Source of the DNA: Adonisia turfae CCMR0081
GTDB taxonomy: Bacteria; Cyanobacteriota; Cyanobacteriia; Phormidesmidales; Phormidesmidaceae
Assembly: GCF_011009555.1 (NCBI RefSeq)
Contig: NZ_QXHD01000003.1
Span: 227,239-291,238, forward strand
Reading direction: 5' to 3'
DNA: 64,000 nucleotides
The notes beneath the pieces are model-generated. The model ran no database searches, was not told the origin of the DNA, and worked only from the letters and a program-made list of their open reading frames with translations. Made by a program: the position numbers and the translations under genes. Below are positions 1-9,306 of this stretch, in pieces (positions within the stretch are counted from its first letter, which is position 1; every line of letters begins with the position of its first letter).

Positions 1-1
1 G

Positions 2-2047
2 ATTCAGCTGAAAGATCTGGAAATAAAAATGTTGGAAAGGCGAGAGCGAGAAATTGCGATCGCACGGGATGAAGCCCTTGCTGCTGCAGAATCTAAAAGC
101 AATTTTTTGGCCAATATGAGTCATGAGATCCGGACGCCCATGAATGGAATTCTCGGGATGTCCGGGTTACTTCTCGATACTGAACTCACACAGCAACAGC
201 GGAATTTTTCAGAAACAATTTGGAATTGTTGCAATTCGTTGATTACTATTATTAACGATATTCTTGACTTTTCCAAGATCGAGTCCGGCAAGCTTGATCT
301 AGAGGAATGCCCTTTTGAATTACGTACCTGTATTGAGGAGTCCCTTGATCTACTCGCCGCTAGAGCAGCTGAAAAGGGTTTGGAACTTGCCTATATTGCT
401 GACCCCTCCACGCCTACTAGATTCCTAGGGGATGTCACTCGTCTACGCCAGATTTTAGTAAACCTGATTGGTAATGCAGTGAAATTTACCCATGAGGGTG
501 AAGTATTAGTTAAAGTTCGCACAACGCCACTCCAACAATCTTCCATAGAAGATATTGAACTAAAAGACATCAGTCATGCACAGGGTAAAGAATCCCTGGT
601 TACCCTTCATTTTGATATTCAAGATACAGGAATCGGCATTCCTACCGATAAAATGGATCGTCTTTTCAAATCATTTAGTCAGGTTGATGCATCTACTACT
701 CGTCAGTATGGTGGTACAGGCTTGGGGCTAAGCATTAGCAAACAACTCTGTGAACTAATGGGTGGCAAAATGATGGTAACTAGTGTTGTTGGAGAGGGAT
801 CGTGTTTCTCGTTTTCGATAGTAGTAGACGCTCTACCCACGCTAGAAAATGAGCAAGTCTCTGATATCGCCCATCAACTTAAAGACAAACGGGTATTGAT
901 TGTAGATGATAATGCTACTAATCGTGAGATTTTGACCCTCCAAACTCAGTCCTGGGAAATGCAACCCATCACTGCCCAGTCAGCCTATGAAGCTTTAGGC
1001 ATCTTAAGTTGTCAGCCTTCCTTTGATGTGGCTATTCTTGATATGCAAATGCCAGAGGTCGATGGCCTGACCCTGGCTCATAAAATTCGTGATCAGGTCT
1101 ATGGTAAGAAATTACCTCTGATCATGCTCACATCCTTAGGTAGACCTGAGGTTGATCCTAAAGCCCTAGATCAAGCTAAATTTAGTGCTTTTCTAAACAA
1201 ACCCATTAAACAATCTCATCTTTATGATGCTCTTGCCCAAGTATTTAGTGATCAGCCTATCAAAATACAAAAGTCTATATCTGATCAACAATCTGGACTA
1301 GATAGCACTTTGGCTCAAAACCACCCCCTCAGAATATTGGTCGCAGAAGATAATCTGGTCAATCAACAACTTATTCGTCAATGGCTTGATAAACTAGGCT
1401 ACCGTTCTGATATTGTCGGCAATGGTTACGAAGCCATCGATGCCTTAAAACGGCAGCCCTACGATGTCATTCTAATGGATGTTCATATGCCTGAAATGGA
1501 TGGACTGACTGCTACAGAGAAAATTTGTGAGCAGTGGTCTACAGCTGACCGGCCTCATATTGTTGCCTTAACTGCCAGTGCCATGAAAGGTGATCGCGAT
1601 CTATGTATGGCTGCTGGCATGAATGACTACATCAGTAAGCCAATTCATGTTCCAGACTTGATCGCTGTACTAAAAAAAGTAACACCTTTAGAAGTATCTA
1701 GTTGTGCTCCTACTTTAGACAGAAACCTACTGGAACCCACCTTAATAGCGTTAGGGGGGGTAGAGTCTGATACATTTTCAGACTTTAAAGAACTATTTAT
1801 AAGTGAAGCATCAGCCTTAGTCTCAAAAATTGTAGAGGCTATTCAAACCAATAATCATGAACAACTAGAATATACTGCTCACGCCTTAAAATCCAGTAGT
1901 GCAGCACTTGGTGGAGTAAGTCTTCAAACGTTGTGCCAAACTCTAGAAAAAACTGGTCGCTACAAAGACCCAATAGATACTAGTTACACTGAGCAAATAA
2001 CTTCAACGTTTATGACGTTTAAAACAGCGTTAGCAGCATTACAGTAA
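2..2047 (+). CDS. Hybrid sensor histidine kinase, 5' end outside window
   Basis: A two-component phosphorelay kinase that lacks its sensor end here. The frame is already open at base 2, ahead of the first ATG at 29, so the true start lies upstream. Counting from that ATG, the order is: HisKA with the H-box [10 protein letters not shown] near residue 32, HATPase_c with N-box and the glycine motif [13 protein letters not shown], a first receiver (VLIVDDN, phospho-acceptor in DMQMPE), a second receiver ([20 protein letters not shown]), and a C-terminal Hpt domain ([12 protein letters not shown]). It is closely related along its whole length to the next gene, 120 bp downstream on the same strand, which shows what the missing N-terminus probably looks like (membrane sensor plus HAMP). 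The signal and output are unknown. Confidence 0.93.
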   Translation: MQLKDLEIKMLERREREIAIARDEALAAAESKSNFLANMSHEIRTPMNGILGMSGLLLDTELTQQQRNFSETIWNCCNSLITIINDILDFSKIESGKLDLEECPFELRTCIEESLDLLAARAAEKGLELAYIADPSTPTRFLGDVTRLRQILVNLIGNAVKFTHEGEVLVKVRTTPLQQSSIEDIELKDISHAQGKESLVTLHFDIQDTGIGIPTDKMDRLFKSFSQVDASTTRQYGGTGLGLSISKQLCELMGGKMMVTSVVGEGSCFSFSIVVDALPTLENEQVSDIAHQLKDKRVLIVDDNATNREILTLQTQSWEMQPITAQSAYEALGILSCQPSFDVAILDMQMPEVDGLTLAHKIRDQVYGKKLPLIMLTSLGRPEVDPKALDQAKFSAFLNKPIKQSHLYDALAQVFSDQPIKIQKSISDQQSGLDSTLAQNHPLRILVAEDNLVNQQLIRQWLDKLGYRSDIVGNGYEAIDALKRQPYDVILMDVHMPEMDGLTATEKICEQWSTADRPHIVALTASAMKGDRDLCMAAGMNDYISKPIHVPDLIAVLKKVTPLEVSSCAPTLDRNLLEPTLIALGGVESDTFSDFKELFISEASALVSKIVEAIQTNNHEQLEYTAHALKSSSAALGGVSLQTLCQTLEKTGRYKDPIDTSYTEQITSTFMTFKTALAALQ

Positions 2048-2167
2048 TTTACTGTTTACAGCATCTAATTTCAAACTTCAACAGAAAGGTCTTTTTACCG
2101 CTCCATAAAGTAAAACTTATTTCTAGAGTAAGCGACGCTAATTTTTTATTATAAGGACTGCTAGATT

Positions 2168-4903
2168 ATGAAAAGAGTAGCAAAGAAACTTTTGCGCCAG
2201 TTTCGGCAAAGTTTAGCATTACGCTACTTAACCATAGCTGGGTCTTGTGCACTCACTACGCAACTGGTTTTTGGGCTAATCCAAGTCCAACGAACTCAAG
2301 CACGACAAATCACTAGCTTACGTAATCAGGTAGAAAGCAAAGCTGATTTTCTTAGCGATGTTGTTCCAGAAGCAATCTTGAGCCTCGATCTTTTGTACTT
2401 AGAGACATTAATGCAAAAGACTACGGAAGATGTCGACATTGTTTATAGTGTAATTATCAATCAAGAAGGCAAGATCATCACACAATCCCTCGACCATAAG
2501 AATTCTTTAGTCAAATCAACAATAGATAAGTCAGGTACTCAAGCTAGTGATACATTAAGTGTCTTACAATCTCTCAGTACTCTACCCCAAATACGCCAGG
2601 TAGAAATTCCCATTGAATCACTTGAACAGCCCTTAGGGGAAGTTCGCTTGGGCTATTCACATCAAAGACTACGTCAAGAAAGCATCTTGGCAGTCCTATT
2701 CCATGTCAAAATAGCGGCATTGGTAAGTCTGCTATTGGGTCTACTTACGATAGTCCTATTTCATCGGCAAGTACATACCCCTCTTCGAGCATTAAACAAA
2801 TTTGCCCGATCCTTTGAAGAAGGGAATTTGGAACAACGCATTCAAATTAAATATCCGGATGAAATTGGTCAGGTCAGCCGAGCCCTTAATCAAATGGCTG
2901 ATCAATTACAGGAAAATTTAGTTGGACTTGCGATCGCACGTGATGAGGCATTGGCTGCTGCCCAATCAAAAAGTGATTTCTTAGCTAACATGAGTCATGA
3001 AATCCGTACACCCATGAATGGCATCCTTGGAATGTCTGGTCTATTACTCGACACCGATCTCACCCAGGAACAACGAAATTTTTCAGAAACAATTTGGAAC
3101 TGTTGTAATTCCTTAATCACTATTATTAATGACATCCTCGATTTTTCTAAAATTGAGTCAGGGAAGCTCGATATGGAAGAGTGCCCATTTGAGCTTCGAA
3201 CTTGTATTGAGGAATCGCTAGATTTACTTGCCACTAAAGCAGCTGAAAAAAACTTAGAACTTGCTTATCTAGCAGAGCCAGGTATACCTGACCGACTAGT
3301 GGGTGATGTCACTCGATTACGCCAAATTTTAGTCAACTTAGTGGGTAACGCAATCAAGTTTACCCACGAAGGAGAAATATTAGTCAAAGTTCATGCCAAG
3401 CCTTTTACTACTGCTTCACAAACACATATAGACCAAGATATCGAAAAGGATTATGTAACCATCCATTTTGATGTGCAAGATACAGGTATTGGCATCCCTA
3501 CCGACAAAATGAACCGTCTCTTCAAATCCTTCAGTCAAGTGGATTCTTCCACTGCACGAAAATACGGTGGTACAGGATTAGGACTTGCTATTAGCAAACA
3601 ACTTTGTGAACTAATGGGTGGCAATATGAGTGTCACGAGTGTTGTGGGAGAAGGTTCTTGCTTTTCTTTTTCGATTGTTGTTGAAGTACTGCCCTCCTTA
3701 GAACTTGACATAGAATCTGAAACACATCAACTCAGAGGAAAACGCGTACTAATTGTGGATGATAATGCCACCAATCGTAAAATGTTGGCTCTTCAAACTC
3801 AATCCTGGGATATGCAATCAACAGTAGCCCAGTCTGCCTATGAAGCCCTGGGTATTCTAAGTTGTCATCAAGATTCCTTTGATGTAGCTATTCTTGATAT
3901 GCAAATGCCGGAAGTGGATGGGCTGACACTTGCTAATGAGATTCGCACTAAACCTTATGGGAAAACTCTCCCTCTGGTAATGTTAACATCTGTGGGAAAA
4001 CCAGAACTTGCAGAAAATGCTTTGAAGAAAGCTAACTTTCAGGCATTCCTCAATAAACCCATTAAACAATCTCATTTGTATAACGTTCTCAACCAGGTGT
4101 TTGTCGATCAGCCTGTCAAGATACAGACACCTGAGGTGACAAATGAGGCGGATTTATATGATAGTACGCTAGCCCAAAAACACCCTCTCCGAATTTTAGT
4201 TGCAGAGGACAATCTAGTAAATCAGCAACTGATCCGCCAATGGCTTGGCAAAATGGGTTACCGACCTGATTTAGTCGGTAATGGTTATGAAGCCATCGAT
4301 GCCCTGAAACGGCAAACCTATGATGTAGTTCTGATGGATGTCCATATGCCTGAAATGGATGGACTGACAGCGACTGCTGAAATCTGTAAACAATGGTCTG
4401 TCGACAAACGGCCTTATATTATTGCCTTAACGGCCAATGCAATGAAAGGTGACCGTGAACGGTGTCTAAATGCTGGAATGAATAACTACATTAGTAAACC
4501 CATTCATGTTCCAGATTTGGTAAAGGCATTGAAACAAGTGCAACCCTTAGAAACCTCTCACCAAGCTCTTGCCTTAGATATGACAAGACTTGAGTCAACA
4601 TTAGGCGCATTAGGTGGAGTAGAGTCAGAGGCATTTTCTTCCGTTAGACAACTTTTTATCACCGAAGCATCAACATTAGTCGATAAGATCATTCAAGCCA
4701 TTAAAACAGGCAATTCTGAACAACTAGAACAAAATGCCCATGCATTAAAATCGAGTAGTGCAGCTTTGGGTGGTGTAATTCTTCAAAACCTATGTCAAGC
4801 GTTAGAAAAGTCAGGTAGACAAAGGGAAGTTGTGGATCTAAAGCTATCTGATGAGTTAAATTTAGCATTTTCCAACTTTAAAGCGGCTCTAGCAAGTCTA
4901 TAA
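2168..4903 (+). CDS. Membrane hybrid sensor histidine kinase (HAMP-HisKA-HATPase-REC-REC-Hpt)
   Basis: A full-length 911-residue phosphorelay kinase. A short cytoplasmic basic start is followed by a membrane segment near residues 19-41, an extracytoplasmic sensor of about 130 residues, a second membrane segment near 178-198, a HAMP linker to about residue 250, HisKA ([10 protein letters not shown]), HATPase_c ([13 protein letters not shown]), two receiver domains with phospho-acceptor aspartates in DMQMPE and [10 protein letters not shown], and a C-terminal Hpt domain ([12 protein letters not shown]). All phosphotransfer residues look intact, so an internal His-Asp-His relay is possible. The start at 2168 has the weak upstream element AAGGA. 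It is a tandem paralogue of the preceding gene, and long blocks of the catalytic core are identical. No response regulator lies next to it. Confidence 0.95.
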   Translation: MKRVAKKLLRQFRQSLALRYLTIAGSCALTTQLVFGLIQVQRTQARQITSLRNQVESKADFLSDVVPEAILSLDLLYLETLMQKTTEDVDIVYSVIINQEGKIITQSLDHKNSLVKSTIDKSGTQASDTLSVLQSLSTLPQIRQVEIPIESLEQPLGEVRLGYSHQRLRQESILAVLFHVKIAALVSLLLGLLTIVLFHRQVHTPLRALNKFARSFEEGNLEQRIQIKYPDEIGQVSRALNQMADQLQENLVGLAIARDEALAAAQSKSDFLANMSHEIRTPMNGILGMSGLLLDTDLTQEQRNFSETIWNCCNSLITIINDILDFSKIESGKLDMEECPFELRTCIEESLDLLATKAAEKNLELAYLAEPGIPDRLVGDVTRLRQILVNLVGNAIKFTHEGEILVKVHAKPFTTASQTHIDQDIEKDYVTIHFDVQDTGIGIPTDKMNRLFKSFSQVDSSTARKYGGTGLGLAISKQLCELMGGNMSVTSVVGEGSCFSFSIVVEVLPSLELDIESETHQLRGKRVLIVDDNATNRKMLALQTQSWDMQSTVAQSAYEALGILSCHQDSFDVAILDMQMPEVDGLTLANEIRTKPYGKTLPLVMLTSVGKPELAENALKKANFQAFLNKPIKQSHLYNVLNQVFVDQPVKIQTPEVTNEADLYDSTLAQKHPLRILVAEDNLVNQQLIRQWLGKMGYRPDLVGNGYEAIDALKRQTYDVVLMDVHMPEMDGLTATAEICKQWSVDKRPYIIALTANAMKGDRERCLNAGMNNYISKPIHVPDLVKALKQVQPLETSHQALALDMTRLESTLGALGGVESEAFSSVRQLFITEASTLVDKIIQAIKTGNSEQLEQNAHALKSSSAALGGVILQNLCQALEKSGRQREVVDLKLSDELNLAFSNFKAALASL

Positions 4904-5002
4904 AGGCAATTAAGCGCCCCTGGCTAATAGAGTTAGATGCTGCTGTTAGTAGCTAAAATATGATCTTTTACACACTGATGAGTACATGCGTAAGCATTAA
5001 CT

Positions 5003-5682
5003 TTAAGCTGGGGCATCTAACACAATCAGACATCCTTCTACAGTTAGATAAGCTGTCCGACCTTTACCGATAGCAACCTCATGCCCTCCAGTAAATGCAC
5101 CAAAAGAGGGTAGCGTTAGCCGTTGGAACTGATGCTCATGGTAAAAGCAGGGCAGCCGCAGACTATCAGTAGTAGATTTTAATTACACAACCGGGTGTGT
5201 ATGGCTACAAATATTCATGTAGCCTTTGGGTAGGTGCTTCAGGCTAACGGGCTCATGGCTGAGCAATAGCTTGCCTAGAGAAACTGAATGATATAGTTCA
5301 TATTAAAAACAGACTTTAACACTATTCGGTCATGATTACCAACAATTAGGGTAACTTTAGCATCCATCTCTTCCAGGAATTTAGACCAGGCAGTTGCTAT
5401 TTCAGCCACCATGCCCTGACGAGAGTGGAATAGATCTCCGAGTACAAAAATTTGTTCGGGGTGGACTTTGTTACAGTGCGATCTCAATCGCTTCAATGTT
5501 TTGCCATTCACCTGCTGCGCCACTGGGATCCCGGCCATTTGAAACGTTTCTGCCTTACCCAAATGCACATCTGATAGTAGCAAAGTATGATATTTAGGCA
5601 CATACAAAACCCGTTCTAATAATACCAGTGTCTTTCCCTGTGATAGATCTACCTGGTGCCCGATTCTCATGTCATTTGACAT
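5003..5682 (-). pseudogene. pdeM: Broken ligase-associated metallophosphoesterase (PdeM-type)
   Basis: The 5' part (5682 down to 5275) encodes a calcineurin-like phosphoesterase with the metal-binding motifs SDVHLGK, GDLFHSR and GNHD. Just after LKSVFNMNYIIQFL the frame meets TAG, but a 1-nt shift restores similarity (LLLSHEPVSLKHLPKGY, then HTHPVV). A second lesion, an in-frame TAA near 5184, follows HTHPVV. After it the frame continues with LRLPCFYHEHQFQRLTLP and FGAFTGGHEV, ending at 5003. Those C-terminal motifs are typical of the PdeM family, which occurs beside Lhr-type helicases and ATP-dependent ligases in a DNA-damage-response cluster. The helicase relic at 7382-8462 on the same strand supports this. 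With two lesions the gene is almost certainly inactive. Confidence 0.8.
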
Positions 5683-6456
5683 ATTTAGTCAACCTACTGA
5701 AGGCACCGCATAGTATTCTGATGCCGGTAATAGTATTAATCCTAAACTACTACAGGTAGATAGGATTAACAAAAATATTTGTCCGTGACATCTCTATTAA
5801 TATGGTGGTTTTACTAGCCTAAGGAGCATTCAATAAACCAAGCTCAAAAAAACTGTTTTATTTGCATTTTAGGCAGTATAAATACAGATTTATCATCATT
5901 TCTGGATTTTTTTAAGCCTAAATCATGCCTAAAAGAACTGATAAATGACTAGACTTTACAAAGAAATCAAATATTGCAGTAAACCGTATATTTTCGGATT
6001 TCTCTGTTCATGCTCTGTCACTAAAATAACACTATCTAAAACAAATTGCGTAGATAAATTGCATAGGCAACAGACAAACAGCGTAATCGTTTGAATTCAC
6101 TTTAAGGCATTGCTATTTCGAACTCGGGCATTCTAAGCCTTTAGACTGTATCGGAATTAAAAGAGAGACGAAACTAATCCACAGCTTTATTAAACAAGCA
6201 TTTCAAACCTTTTTGAGAACCCCCTAAAATCGTTTCATATCAAAATTCACACTGTTTCAAAAAGTCACTTAGCCAACTTATCTCAAGTATCAAGGGCACA
6301 GACATGCTTTATCAATAGTCCCAAGACTTTTTCATATTTTTTGTTGCTTACTGTTATCTAATCAAACGTCTATCTTTTTACGAGTCCCAGTTCATCATGA
6401 AATCCTCTGTCAGTAATTATTTAAGCTGAGGTTCTACTCTTATTATTATTCCTGAC
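5683..6456. other. AT-rich gap
   Basis: About 770 bp between the PdeM relic and the next small ORF. No long reading frame with recognisable coding character, RNA gene or strong hairpin was seen. It separates two relics that are normally close neighbours, so part of it may be inserted or decayed material. Confidence 0.4.
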
Positions 6457-6591
6457 ATGAATGAGCAAAGAAGTCTTGAAAGATTATTTCCTTATATCGA
6501 TGGTGCGTTTCAAACCATACTGGATCAAGCCTTGGTCAATCAGCATATATCCACTAGAGGTTTCTCTGTATTTATTAGGGAGATCACTTAG
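6457..6591 (+). CDS. Possible 44-residue small protein or gene fragment
   Basis: An ATG at 6457 opens a frame reading MNEQRSLERLFPYIDGAF and ending FSVFIREIT before TAG at 6589. It has the amphipathic, balanced composition of a real soluble protein, more so than the longer 91-codon frame that overlaps it from 6461 and is rich in aromatic and basic residues. It could be a small gene or the 5' remnant of a longer one. I do not recognise the family, and no clear ribosome binding site precedes it. Confidence 0.22.
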   Translation: MNEQRSLERLFPYIDGAFQTILDQALVNQHISTRGFSVFIREIT

Positions 6592-6842
6592 TGATTCAAC
6601 AAAAGTTAAGCGAAATTATGTAAGCAATTTGTTGCAGATCTGGTTGTTTTTTCCCATCTCAATGTTCGGCAAAACAGATATCTTATTTAGTGAACCAATG
6701 AATAAAACCAGGTTAGTGCATCTACGTTTTTTCTAGTTTATGCTTAATCACAGCTATAGAGCTTTCTATATATCAGGTTGCTATCTATCAATGAATGTTT
6801 TCTACCATCAAATTTCATTTGCTAATCATCATATACACTTAA

Positions 6843-7334
6843 ATGACAATGCAAAAGCATGCTCTGATGCAGCGAATTATAGAGCAGTTGTTACCAGAAG
6901 AACAATGCTTATTTAGCGAATATCAGATTGAAGCCCTCCATCGATCTGCTCTATCTTTACCTAAAAGAAATCATGCCATCAATGTACGTTTGTCAATTCC
7001 TTTCCCAGGAAAAGGAATTTATCTCGTCCTTTTTGCAGGTAAAGAACTCCGTTCAAAAAAACGTCTGCTTGCTGACAGAGACTTTCAGATACTCCCTAGA
7101 GTTATTCTTCTTCTTATTTCACTTCTCGGTTGTGCAACTATCTTTGGTCTAGCTTACAGTCAACGCATATTAGCTATCAATAATCAACGTAATGCATCTA
7201 GTCTGAATGAATCATCAGACGTAATCCATCCTACCGTCGTGCCTTTCAAATATGATCAAGAGCAATGTGAGACAAGCTTTCGTGAGTGGAGGGATGGTGA
7301 ATGTATTGATTACGAGCACGACCATACTTTCTAG
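6843..7334 (+). CDS. Hypothetical single-pass membrane protein
   Basis: 163 residues. The N-terminal half is charged (QRIIEQLLPEEQCLFSEYQ) and is followed by VRLSIPFPGKGIYLVLFAGK. One strong hydrophobic segment lies near residues 83-105 (ILPRVILLLISLLGCATIFG), and a polar tail ends with three acidic/Cys-containing patches. This resembles conserved cyanobacterial hypothetical proteins with a cytoplasmic head and a C-terminal membrane anchor. No function can be assigned. It stands alone between the two DNA-repair relics, on the opposite strand to both. Confidence 0.5.
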   Translation: MTMQKHALMQRIIEQLLPEEQCLFSEYQIEALHRSALSLPKRNHAINVRLSIPFPGKGIYLVLFAGKELRSKKRLLADRDFQILPRVILLLISLLGCATIFGLAYSQRILAINNQRNASSLNESSDVIHPTVVPFKYDQEQCETSFREWRDGECIDYEHDHTF

Positions 7335-7381
7335 GTTCAAGTCTAACGCTTATCCACTAAACTACATACTCTCAAAAATAG

Positions 7382-8462
7382 TTATTTATTAGCAAGTTGA
7401 TCTTTCAAACGTTCTATACGCTCAAGCAAACTCTCATTAGATAGGCGTGCGCTAAGATGCTCTACTAACAAAGGAAATGCTAAGGGTGAAGGTCGTTGTG
7501 TAGTTTTCCACACCACCTTAAACGCCTGTAGCCGTGCCAAAGCTATGCTCAGACGTTCTAGCTCTAGTTGTTGTTCTAGGACTTCCCTCTCTGCCTGGAG
7601 TAGCAGTAAGTTATCTGCCTCGTATTTAGAAAAAACCTCGTAAATTAAGGAAGCACTGACTTGGAGTTGGCTACCGGTTTTACGGGATGACGGATATCCT
7701 TGAAAGATCAGATTAGACACCTGAGCAATACTGCGAAAGCGTCGCTGGGTCAACTCTGAAATGTTGAGACTGGCTCGAATGTCTTTAACAATATTATTCA
7801 AGTTAAAGAAATGAGCCTGGTGGTTTTGAAAGATAGACTCAAAAGAATATCCTTTGGGAGCTAATATTTCAAAATCGTAATCATTGGCAAAGACGGTGAA
7901 TGTCGCTTTTTTATAGGGCAAAACGATGGGTCCATAGAAATCCTAAGCCCTCATGAGCAAATCTTCCCTCAAAGGGGAATGCATAGAGATGTTGTCCTTA
8001 GTTCATGCCACTCATCCAAAATCACGGTCCGTAAGTTACCAAATCGCTGACGCGCCCCTTTGTAGGACAGCGGCACCGATAGAGACTCAGGTGTAGTAAT
8101 CAAAATCTCATGCAGTTCTTCTTTTGCCGCTCCTTCTGGGATGCTTTAGTATCCCCAGTGCGAGACTCTACCTGGAGTGGCCAGCCCATTGCTGTAATGG
8201 GCTTTTGGATGGCTTGTTCAATGTCGCGAGATAGAGCTCGTAGGGGTGTGATGTAGAGTAGCTGTAGGCCGTGACCAGGATTAACCAGCATGTCGGCAAT
8301 GGGTCCCATGACGGCTGCATAGGTTTTACCGGAGCCAGTAGGTACCTGAATCAGACCACTTTTGCCTGTCAGGTAAGCTTCCCAGGTTTCTTTTTGAAAG
8401 GGTAAGGGTTTCCATTTCTGGAGTTTGAACCAGGCCAAAATTGGCGATAGGGTAATTGCCAT
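7382..8462 (-). pseudogene. Broken ligase-associated DEXH helicase (Lhr-type)
   Basis: The N-terminal piece starts at 8462 and carries the Q-motif region FQKETWEAYL, Walker A as VPTGSGKTYAA and the Ia-like motif YITPLRALSRD. The frame breaks near 8110. After a shift it continues with ITTPESLSVPLSYKG and Walker B as DEWHEL near 8000. A large internal deletion follows: the next recognisable words are LYAFPFEGRF and then, after another 1-nt shift near 7921, the C-terminal segment ATFTVFANDYDFEILAP through the conserved NISELTQRRFRSIAQV to the end at 7382. Intact proteins of this family are roughly 800 residues, so more than half is missing. This family is known next to an ATP-dependent ligase, an exonuclease and PdeM, and the PdeM relic lies about 1.7 kb away on the same strand. 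Confidence 0.82.
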
Positions 8463-8776
8463 GGATACTTAACCTGGATGTTAAATGCCTTGCCTACAAA
8501 CAATTGCCCAGGTCATCCACAAGGAGATGGAAACTCGGATTCTGTGAATTTGGATCGAAATCCTTGTTCTCTCCTCCATTGTCTATCTTCTGTAGTCCCT
8601 CTTATCTTCATCCTCCGCCCACTTATGAGACCTTTGCTTTGCCCAGGGTATAGCCATGGCAAAACACTCAAAACCAATGAAATTTCTTACCCCAAACTTA
8701 CCCCATAAATCGATCTAAATTAGACTTAATAATCACCTAACGCATGTTCTGGTATATGTACATTAAGGGCATAAAA

Positions 8777-8829
8777 AGCGGATGATGGGACTCGAACCCA
8801 CGACATTCAGCTTGGGAAGCTGGTGTTCT
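8777..8829 (-). tRNA. 3' fragment of tRNA-Gly(CCC), not a complete gene
   Basis: On the minus strand, bases 8829 to 8777 read as the end of the D arm, a complete anticodon arm (CCAGC-TTCCCAA-GCTG, anticodon CCC), a variable loop, a T arm (GTGGG-TTCGAGT-CCCAT) and the acceptor 3' strand CATCCGC with discriminator T. The 5' third of the tRNA is missing: no CATCCGC partner for the 5' acceptor strand is found on the plus strand within the next 60 bases. Tyrosine recombinases commonly use the 3' half of tRNA genes as attachment sites, so this is a plausible att remnant. The intact copy should lie elsewhere. Confidence 0.75.
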
Positions 8830-9306
8830 CGCTATATTTAGCGAGGGTTTCAGGCTTTGCTTTTTGCTTTTATACCAGTTTTATACCAGTTTTGATTTTA
8901 TAGTTCATTTGTTCGTTAGACGCTCAGCTTTTTAGGCTGAGTGTTTAACCTCGTTTGCTGCAGCGGAAAATTTAAGCGTTGCATTGGTTGATGGTTGAGT
9001 AACCTCCTGATCGATTTGGAAGAAAGCATTCGCTAGATAGGAGTTCAGGTAGTAAAGCTGAGAGCATGTTTGCATCAGACTTACAGTCATGTGTTTATGT
9101 GCAGTGTTCTCAGAGGCGTGCTAATCCAGATGAGATGGTTTCTATCTGAAATGGCAGCAAGCCAGGTATTTGCTCTGGAATAGAGTTGAAATTATTGGAT
9201 CTCAGACAGCGTAAGCTATTGAACTATTGCTTTATTATCCTCCAAGCTTGGATGGCTAGAATATCAAAAGGTTTGAAACCTTGAAGCTAAGGTCTAGGTT
9301 AGTAGT
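8828..9306. other. Gap after tRNA fragment: hairpins and short repeats, no gene
   Basis: Directly abutting the tRNA fragment is a perfect hairpin, CTCGCTA-tatt-TAGCGAG (8828-8845). A short direct repeat of TTTTATACCAG follows at about 8868-8890. A longer inverted repeat, GTTAGACGCTCAGC with GCTGAGTGTTTAAC around a 7-base loop (8915-8949, with a few G-T pairs), resembles a factor-independent terminator. The rest, up to the TPR gene at 9307, shows no coding frame that I can support. Confidence 0.45.
8915..8949. terminator. Candidate hairpin terminator
   Basis: A 14-bp inverted repeat with loop TTTTTAG, including wobble pairs. It has no clean T tract on either side. It sits between the tRNA fragment and the TPR gene array, so it may insulate the array or mark an element end. 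Confidence 0.35.

Noticed and set aside
6461-6736. 91-codon plus-strand frame
   Set aside because: Rich in aromatic and basic residues with no family resemblance; the overlapping 44-codon frame from 6457 has better coding character.
8456-8708. Two plus-strand frames beside the helicase relic
   Set aside because: Proline- and cysteine-rich, one is partly antisense to the helicase start, and neither has a start signal.
8915-8949. GTTAGAC/GTTTAAC pair as an attC site
   Set aside because: The cores are in the reverse order to attC and the stem is short; a terminator-type hairpin fits better.
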